This document shows positions 1 through 5,312 of a stretch of DNA of 5,312 nt, in pieces. Numbering within the stretch: position 1 is the first letter of the stretch; every line of letters starts with the position of its first letter. Source of the stretch: Leclercia sp. UBA7405 (GTDB lineage Bacteria; Pseudomonadota; Gammaproteobacteria; Enterobacterales; Enterobacteriaceae); assembly GCA_002469605.1 (NCBI GenBank), contig DKMV01000109.1, positions 1-5,312 of the forward strand. The letters run 5' to 3'. Below the pieces are notes generated by a model. The model was not told the DNA's origin, ran no database searches, and saw nothing but the letters and a program-made list of their open reading frames with translations. The translations under genes and the position numbers were made by a program.

Positions 1-1
1 G

Positions 2-232
2 AAGCTGATTAACTTCCTGCTGCGCCCGGAAGTGGCGAAAGAGGTAGCGGAAACCATCGGCTACCCGACGCCAAACCTGGCGGCGCGCAAGCTGCTGAGC
101 CCTGAAGTGGCAAATGACAAAACCCTCTACCCGGATGCGGAAACTATCAGCAAAGGCGAGTGGCAGAACGATGTGGGTGACGCCAGCCGCATTTATGAAG
201 ATTATTACCAGAAGCTGAAGGCGGGACGGTAA
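2..232 (+). CDS. potD: Spermidine/putrescine ABC transporter periplasmic binding protein PotD, C-terminal part (5' end outside window)
   Basis: The last 76 codons of the reading frame are present, ending at TAA (230-232). The left edge cuts the gene, so no start or signal peptide can be seen. The translation contains the conserved stretches ETIGYPTPNLAARKLL and GEWQNDVG and ends in YYQKLKAGR, which I recognise as the C-terminus of enterobacterial PotD. Counting back from the usual 348 residues, the Tyr of IGYPTP falls at 293 and the Gln of GEWQND at 327. Both are recalled as polyamine-contacting residues in the E. coli structure, and both are kept. PotD binds spermidine (and putrescine more weakly) in the periplasm and delivers it to the PotABC importer, whose genes should lie upstream, off the left edge. 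It converges with cobB and has a terminator directly after its stop. Identity is near certain. The GTG at 32 is an internal codon, not a start. Confidence 0.96.
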   Translation, partial: KLINFLLRPEVAKEVAETIGYPTPNLAARKLLSPEVANDKTLYPDAETISKGEWQNDVGDASRIYEDYYQKLKAGR

Positions 233-236
233 AAAC

Positions 237-264
237 AAAAAAGAGGGCCGCGGCCCTCTTTTTT
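237..264. terminator. Perfect-palindrome bidirectional intrinsic terminator between potD and cobB
   Basis: A 28-bp perfect palindrome lies in the 40-bp gap between the convergent stops of potD (232) and cobB (273). The GC-rich core, AGAGGGC-CGCG-GCCCTCT, can form a stem with a CGCG tetraloop. It is flanked by A-runs on the left (237-242) and T-runs on the right (259-265). Read from the plus strand, the hairpin is followed by seven T residues; read from the minus strand, by six. It should therefore end both the pot transcript and the lolCDE-nagK-cobB transcript. The structure is seen directly; termination in both directions is inferred. Confidence 0.93.
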
Positions 265-272
265 TCAGGCTT

Positions 273-1094
273 TTATAAGCCTTTAAGCAATTTTTCGACA
301 AAGGCTGGCACCACCTCGCTCGCCAGGCCGTACTGCTTCTCTTCGAACTCGCTGCCTACCTGGCTTGGCTCCAGATTCAGCTCCACCGTATGGGCGCCAT
401 GCAGCTTTGCCTCATGCACAAAGCCCGCCGCGGGGTAGACGTGCCCGGAGGTGCCAATGGCAATAAAGAGATCCGCGATCGACAGCGCGCTGTAGATCGC
501 ATCCATACCCAGCGGCATCTCCCCGAACCAGACCACGTGCGGGCGCAGCGGCTGCGGGAACTGGCAGCAGTGGCATTTATCCTCAGGCGTGACGTCGCCG
601 GTCCACTCCAGCACCTGGCCGCTTTGGGCACAGCGCACCTTCAGCAGCTCGCCATGCATGTGCAGGACGTTTTTGTTGCCCGCCCTTTCATGCAGGTTAT
701 CGATGTTCTGGGTTACCAGCAGGAACCTGTCCCCCAGGGCTTCTTCGAGTGTCGCCAGTGCCAGGTGCGCTGCATTCGGTGCGATATCAGGCTGCTGCAG
801 CTGACGGCGGCGGGCATTGTAAAACGACTGCACCAGCTGCGGATCGCGGGCAAAGCCTTCCGGCGTTGCCACGTCCTCCACGCGATGCTCCTCCCACAGG
901 CCGTCGGCGGCGCGGAAGGTGCGAATGCCGGACTCGGCGGAGATCCCCGCGCCGGTCAGCACCACAACTCTGGGTTTTTCCATTAATTCTGGCATGAGCT
1001 GATCTCTGAAAAATATCCGCTGGCGCAGGCGCTCGCGCAGGCGGCGTTTGTTTCGGCGAAAACGGCTGAGTCGATGTGACCGACGCGACAACAT
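273..1094 (-). CDS. cobB: NAD+-dependent protein deacylase (class III sirtuin) CobB, long form, 273 aa
   Basis: CobB removes acetyl and succinyl groups from protein lysines, using NAD+ and releasing nicotinamide and O-acyl-ADP-ribose; acetyl-CoA synthetase is the classic target. Visible motifs are [10 protein letters not shown] (48-57) and TQNID (128-132) for NAD+ binding, catalytic His147 in HMHGE, and Tyr92 and Arg95, the pair recalled as giving desuccinylase activity. The small zinc module has Cys155, Cys174, Cys176 and Cys177, with Ser158 at the usual second cysteine position of the first pair. Residues 1-37 form an Arg-rich extension (13 Arg), known in enteric CobB-L and absent from CobB-S. 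The ATG at 1094 has GAGG 5 nt upstream; Met38 (ATG at 983) would give the 236-residue short form. The protein ends at KGL, 273 residues as recalled for Salmonella and six fewer than E. coli. It lies 15 nt after nagK and is probably co-transcribed. Confidence 0.97.
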   Translation of the reverse strand: MLSRRSHRLSRFRRNKRRLRERLRQRIFFRDQLMPELMEKPRVVVLTGAGISAESGIRTFRAADGLWEEHRVEDVATPEGFARDPQLVQSFYNARRRQLQQPDIAPNAAHLALATLEEALGDRFLLVTQNIDNLHERAGNKNVLHMHGELLKVRCAQSGQVLEWTGDVTPEDKCHCCQFPQPLRPHVVWFGEMPLGMDAIYSALSIADLFIAIGTSGHVYPAAGFVHEAKLHGAHTVELNLEPSQVGSEFEEKQYGLASEVVPAFVEKLLKGL

Positions 1095-1099
1095 AGAAA

Positions 1100-1103
1100 C
1101 CTC
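1100..1103 (-). promoter_or_regulatory. Shine-Dalgarno site for the long cobB start
   Basis: On the minus strand GAGG ends 5 nt before the ATG at 1094, inside the 15-nt gap after the nagK stop. It supports translation of the long CobB form. The internal ATG at 983 has no comparably clear site in front of it. Confidence 0.7.
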
Positions 1104-1109
1104 GTTTGA

Positions 1110-2021
1110 CTAGCGGCTGAGATGCAGGAATGCCGCGCCGCGCATCCCTCCGGCATCGCCGTGGCGTGCCTTTTCGATACGTGGCACGCGGGCAACGCGC
1201 AGCAGGTGGCGCGGTAAACGTTCAGATAACCGTTCCGTTATCGCAGTAAAGTTTGACAGCCCACCGCCGATGACCAACAGGTCCGGATCGACGATAGTCA
1301 GTATATTGCCAAGACACACCGCCAGCAGATCGAGATAGCGTTCAACGTGCTCAACCGCCTGGGCGTCACCCTGTTGCCACAGGGCGATGATTTCCGGTGC
1401 CTGACGTTTTTGATGATAGAAGTGTTCATAAAGCCATGCAAATCCACGGCCGGAAAGATAATTTTCAATGCAGCCGTGCTGGCCACAGCCGCAGCGGGTA
1501 AGCGGGAAATCGCGTCCCACCACCTCCAGGGCATCCACCGGGAGACGTATATGACCGAATTCGCCGGTAATGTAACTGCGCCCGGTAATGGGCTTGCCGT
1601 CGATGACAAGGCCGCCCCCCACGCCGGTGCCGAGGATCAACCCCATCACCAGCGGATAATGGCGGAACTCGTCGTCCCAGGCCTCTGAGAGGGCAAAGCA
1701 GTTGGCGTCGTTATCCAGACGCACGTCGCGTTCCAGAAGACGACTCAAATCGGCGCGCAGCGGCCTGCCGCTGGCGGCCGGCACGTTGGCGGCGTAGAGG
1801 GTGCCGTCGTCGGTTTCCGGCATGCCGGGAATACCAATCCCCACCGAGCCTTTGCCGCCAAAGCGCGCGTCGGCCTGTGCCACCAGCGCGGTGACGCTCT
1901 CCAGGAAGGCCTCGTAGCTCTCGTGGGGCGTGGGAACGCGGGTTTCCCACTGTAAGCGGAGGTCGTTATCAAAAACCCCTAGCGCGATTTTGCTGCCGCC
2001 AATATCAAATCCGTAATACAT
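1110..2021 (-). CDS. nagK: N-acetyl-D-glucosamine kinase NagK (ROK family), 303 aa
   Basis: NagK transfers phosphate from ATP to free N-acetylglucosamine, giving GlcNAc-6-phosphate in the cytoplasm and so salvaging amino sugar, including that from peptidoglycan recycling. The protein has all ROK-family landmarks: DIGGSK (6-11) as the first phosphate motif, [12 protein letters not shown] (102-113) with catalytic Asp105, GTGVGGG (131-137) as the second phosphate motif, GEFGH (153-157) for the sugar, and IGGGLS (251-256) near the adenosine site. The ROK zinc site is complete: His157 with Cys177, Cys179 and Cys184 in CGCGQHGC. Length equals that of E. coli NagK as recalled. The ATG at 2021 has AGAGGA 7 nt upstream; the stop is TAG at 1112-1110. 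It follows lolE after a 151-bp gap holding an ERIC-like repeat and precedes cobB by 15 nt. The start MYYGFDIGG matches the family. Other ROK sugar kinases are less likely given this synteny. Confidence 0.96.
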   Translation of the reverse strand: MYYGFDIGGSKIALGVFDNDLRLQWETRVPTPHESYEAFLESVTALVAQADARFGGKGSVGIGIPGMPETDDGTLYAANVPAASGRPLRADLSRLLERDVRLDNDANCFALSEAWDDEFRHYPLVMGLILGTGVGGGLVIDGKPITGRSYITGEFGHIRLPVDALEVVGRDFPLTRCGCGQHGCIENYLSGRGFAWLYEHFYHQKRQAPEIIALWQQGDAQAVEHVERYLDLLAVCLGNILTIVDPDLLVIGGGLSNFTAITERLSERLPRHLLRVARVPRIEKARHGDAGGMRGAAFLHLSR

Positions 2022-2028
2022 GTTGCAT

Positions 2029-2034
2029 TCCTCT
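2029..2034 (-). promoter_or_regulatory. Shine-Dalgarno site for nagK
   Basis: AGAGGA on the minus strand ends 7 nt before the nagK ATG at 2021 and fixes that start. It lies only 15 nt downstream of the ERIC-like repeat ending at 2050, so the repeat's RNA hairpin would form directly ahead of this ribosome-binding site. Confidence 0.8.
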
Positions 2035-2040
2035 TTCTGA

Positions 2041-2161
2041 TTTGGCGGCTATACACCTCATCCTTCAGGCTGCCTCTGTGGGGCCAGCGCAAACGCTGTT
2101 CACAAACGCCGAAAGCGTTTTTGTGATACAGCCCGAATGATGCTGTGTATAAAACGCCAAA
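2041..2161. repeat. Outer 7-bp inverted repeat bracketing the ERIC-like element
   Basis: TTTGGCG (2041-2047) and CGCCAAA (2155-2161) are exact reverse complements. They lie just outside the ERIC-like element, separated from it by 2 and 3 nt. Removing the element and one TA copy leaves a 21-nt sequence able to form a 7-bp stem with a 7-nt loop, the TA lying in the loop. This may be a pre-existing hairpin that took an insertion, or an extension of the element. No U-run follows on the minus strand, so it does not look like a terminator. Confidence 0.5.
2050..2151. repeat. ERIC-like (IRU) inverted-repeat element in the lolE-nagK gap, 102 bp
   Basis: The ends are TATACAC (2050-2056) and GTGTATA (2145-2151), an exact 7-bp inverted repeat. 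The arms continue to 2072 and 2129: of 23 position pairs, 19 are complementary, and one more is a G-U wobble in minus-strand RNA. The left arm (TCATCCTTCAGGCTGC, 2058-2073) and the right arm (CGAATGAT, 2134-2141) resemble the recalled termini of enterobacterial ERIC/IRU repeats, including the flanking TA expected from insertion at a TA dinucleotide. The interior differs from canonical ERIC: I do not find its CTGGGG-type core, and the length is below 127 bp. Two small stem-loops sit inside, at 2085-2098 (CAGCG/CGCTG) and 2100-2126. It is intergenic and would be transcribed within the lolCDE-nagK-cobB message. The inverted-repeat structure is certain; membership of the ERIC family is a judgement from memory. 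Confidence 0.72.
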
Positions 2162-2172
2162 CCGTGACGTAA

Positions 2173-3416
2173 TTACTGACCACTTAGCACCCTCGCCGGA
2201 TCGATACGGCTTGCGCGACGCGCCGGATACCAGCTTGCCAGCAGACTTAACAAAAGTGCTGTAACCAGCACATAAAGGACATCCAGCCAGTGCAGTTCAG
2301 ACGGCAGGAAGTCAATAAAATAGATATCGCCCGACAGGAACTGATGGCCGATAAGCTTCTCAATTCCGTTGATAATAGGGGTGAGTTGCAGGGAGACCAC
2401 CACGCCAATCACCGCGCCGCAAAGGCTGCCAAACAGCCCGGCCAGCAGACCGTACCAGACGAAAATGGCACGAATAAGACCATCTTTCGCCCCGAGGGTA
2501 CGCAGCACCGCAATGTCGCCGCTCTTGTCTTTTACCGCCATCACCAGGGTGGAGACAATGTTAAAGCAGGCGACGCCGATCACCAGCACCATCGCCAGAT
2601 ACATGATGGCGCGGATCATCTGGATATCGCGGTACATATAGCCGTAGGTGCCGATCCAGCTCTTGATATAGACATAGCTGTCGGTCACTTCGCCCGCATC
2701 GCGCACCAGCTTATTAGCATTAAAGACGTCATTAACCTTAATGGCGATGCCGGTGACGCTGCTGCCCATATCCAGATACTGGCGGGCATCTTCCAGCGGC
2801 ACCATAGCAAAGCTGTGGTCGAGCTGGCCGCTCAGCTGCAAAATCCCGGTCACGTGCAGGCGCACGCGCTTAGGCTGCTGCAGTTTATGATCGGCGCTGG
2901 CGTTAGGGATCATGATGGAGACCCAGTCGCCCCGCTTCACCTTCAGGGCATCGGCTACCCCTTTGCCCATAATTATCTGCTGTTCGCCGGGCTTGAAGTC
3001 TGCCCATGCGCCCTCTTTCACGAACTGCGGCAGCGCGCTCAGCTTCTCTTCCTGACGCGGGTTTACCCCTTTTACCTGAATGGCACGCAGGTTGACGCCG
3101 CTCTCCACCAGCCCGGTAAAGTTAATGTAGGGCGCGGCGGCGGCAATTCCCGGTACTTTTTCAACCTTGTTCAGCGCCTCATTCCAGTTATTCCAGGGCT
3201 GATTGACCGGCTCGATCTCCCCGTGGGGCACCACTGCCAGGATGCGGTTATTCAGCTCTCGCTCAAAGCCGTTCATGGCGCTCAGGCCGACGATCAGCAC
3301 CGCCACGCCGAGGGCTATACCTACGGTGGAGATAACGGAAATCAGCGACACCATGCCGCTGCGGCGGCGGCCGCGGCTAAAGCGCAGGCCGATCAGTAAA
3401 GATAACGGTGAAGCCA

Positions 3417-3417
<1 letters not shown>
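2173..3417 (-). CDS. lolE: Lipoprotein-releasing ABC transporter membrane subunit LolE, 414 aa
   Basis: LolE is one of two inner-membrane permease subunits of the LolCD2E machine; in E. coli it receives the lipoprotein substrate before transfer to LolA. The protein shows MacB/FtsX-type topology. TM1 lies near residues 24-47, followed by a large periplasmic domain (about 48-265). Three more TM segments lie near 267-293, 314-344 and 376-396. The conserved [10 protein letters not shown] follows TM1, the coupling region reads [13 protein letters not shown] (298-310), and the C-terminus is SWYPARRAS then [10 protein letters not shown] chose ATG at 3417 over TTG at 3420: it gives 414 residues, as recalled for E. 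coli, and has GGGAG 7 nt upstream. The A of this ATG is also the last base of the lolD TGA (TGATG), which implies translational coupling. LolC is its paralogue, but the sequence and gene order identify LolE clearly. The stop is TAA at 2175-2173. Confidence 0.97.
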
Positions 3418-5310
<1,893 letters not shown>

Positions 5311-5312
5311 GA

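Noticed and set aside
390..986. 198-codon open frame on the plus strand opposite cobB
   Set aside because: Antisense shadow of cobB; the opposite strand carries a full sirtuin, and this frame has no recognisable motif.
2100..2126. Hairpin with a T-run read as an intrinsic terminator in the lolE-nagK gap
   Set aside because: In the transcribed (minus) direction the hairpin is followed by ACAGCG rather than a U-run. The T-run lies within the stem and faces the wrong strand.
2022..2172. Possible nagK promoter in the intergenic gap (TATAGC or TTTATA as -10)
   Set aside because: No reasonable -35 lies at 16-18 bp from either candidate, and the TATA sequences are explained by the ends of the ERIC-like element.
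2290..3399. 369-codon open frame on the plus strand opposite lolE
   Set aside because: Antisense shadow of lolE, with His/Ala/Gln-rich composition and no family motif. The minus-strand frame is an unambiguous LolE.

Overview
The window carries a block of conserved enterobacterial housekeeping genes. The proteins read as close relatives of Escherichia coli and Salmonella LolC, LolD, LolE, NagK, CobB and PotD, in the gene order familiar from E. coli. DNA is GC-rich with ordinary enteric codon use. The CobB is 273 residues and ends at KGL, which from memory matches Salmonella rather than the 279-residue E. coli protein. I place the organism in the Enterobacteriaceae (Enterobacter/Klebsiella/Salmonella-like) but cannot name the genus from sequence alone.

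Layout. Positions 2-232 (+) are the last 76 codons of potD, the spermidine/putrescine-binding protein. A perfect palindrome at 237-264 lies in the 40-bp convergent gap and looks like a bidirectional terminator. Everything else is on the minus strand, transcribed from right to left: lolC (5310-4111), lolD (4118-3417), lolE (3417-2173), a 151-bp gap, nagK (2021-1110), then cobB (1094-273). lolC, lolD and lolE overlap one another by 8 and 1 nt, and nagK and cobB are 15 nt apart, so this looks like one transcription unit. The lolC promoter lies beyond the right edge, since the lolC start codon is 2 bp from the end.

How the genes work together. LolC, LolE and two copies of LolD form the inner-membrane ABC machine that extracts mature outer-membrane lipoproteins and hands them to LolA. 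NagK phosphorylates free N-acetylglucosamine, including that released during murein recycling. CobB removes acyl groups from lysines using NAD+. The last two share the transcript but have no obvious direct role in lipoprotein sorting.

The least ordinary stretch is the lolE-nagK gap. It holds a 102-bp element with imperfect terminal inverted repeats bounded by TATA, resembling an ERIC (IRU) repeat but with a shortened or diverged core. It sits inside an additional 7-bp inverted repeat, suggesting insertion into the loop of an older hairpin. I found no CRISPR array, insertion sequence, tRNA, rRNA, defence gene or plausible undescribed protein system.
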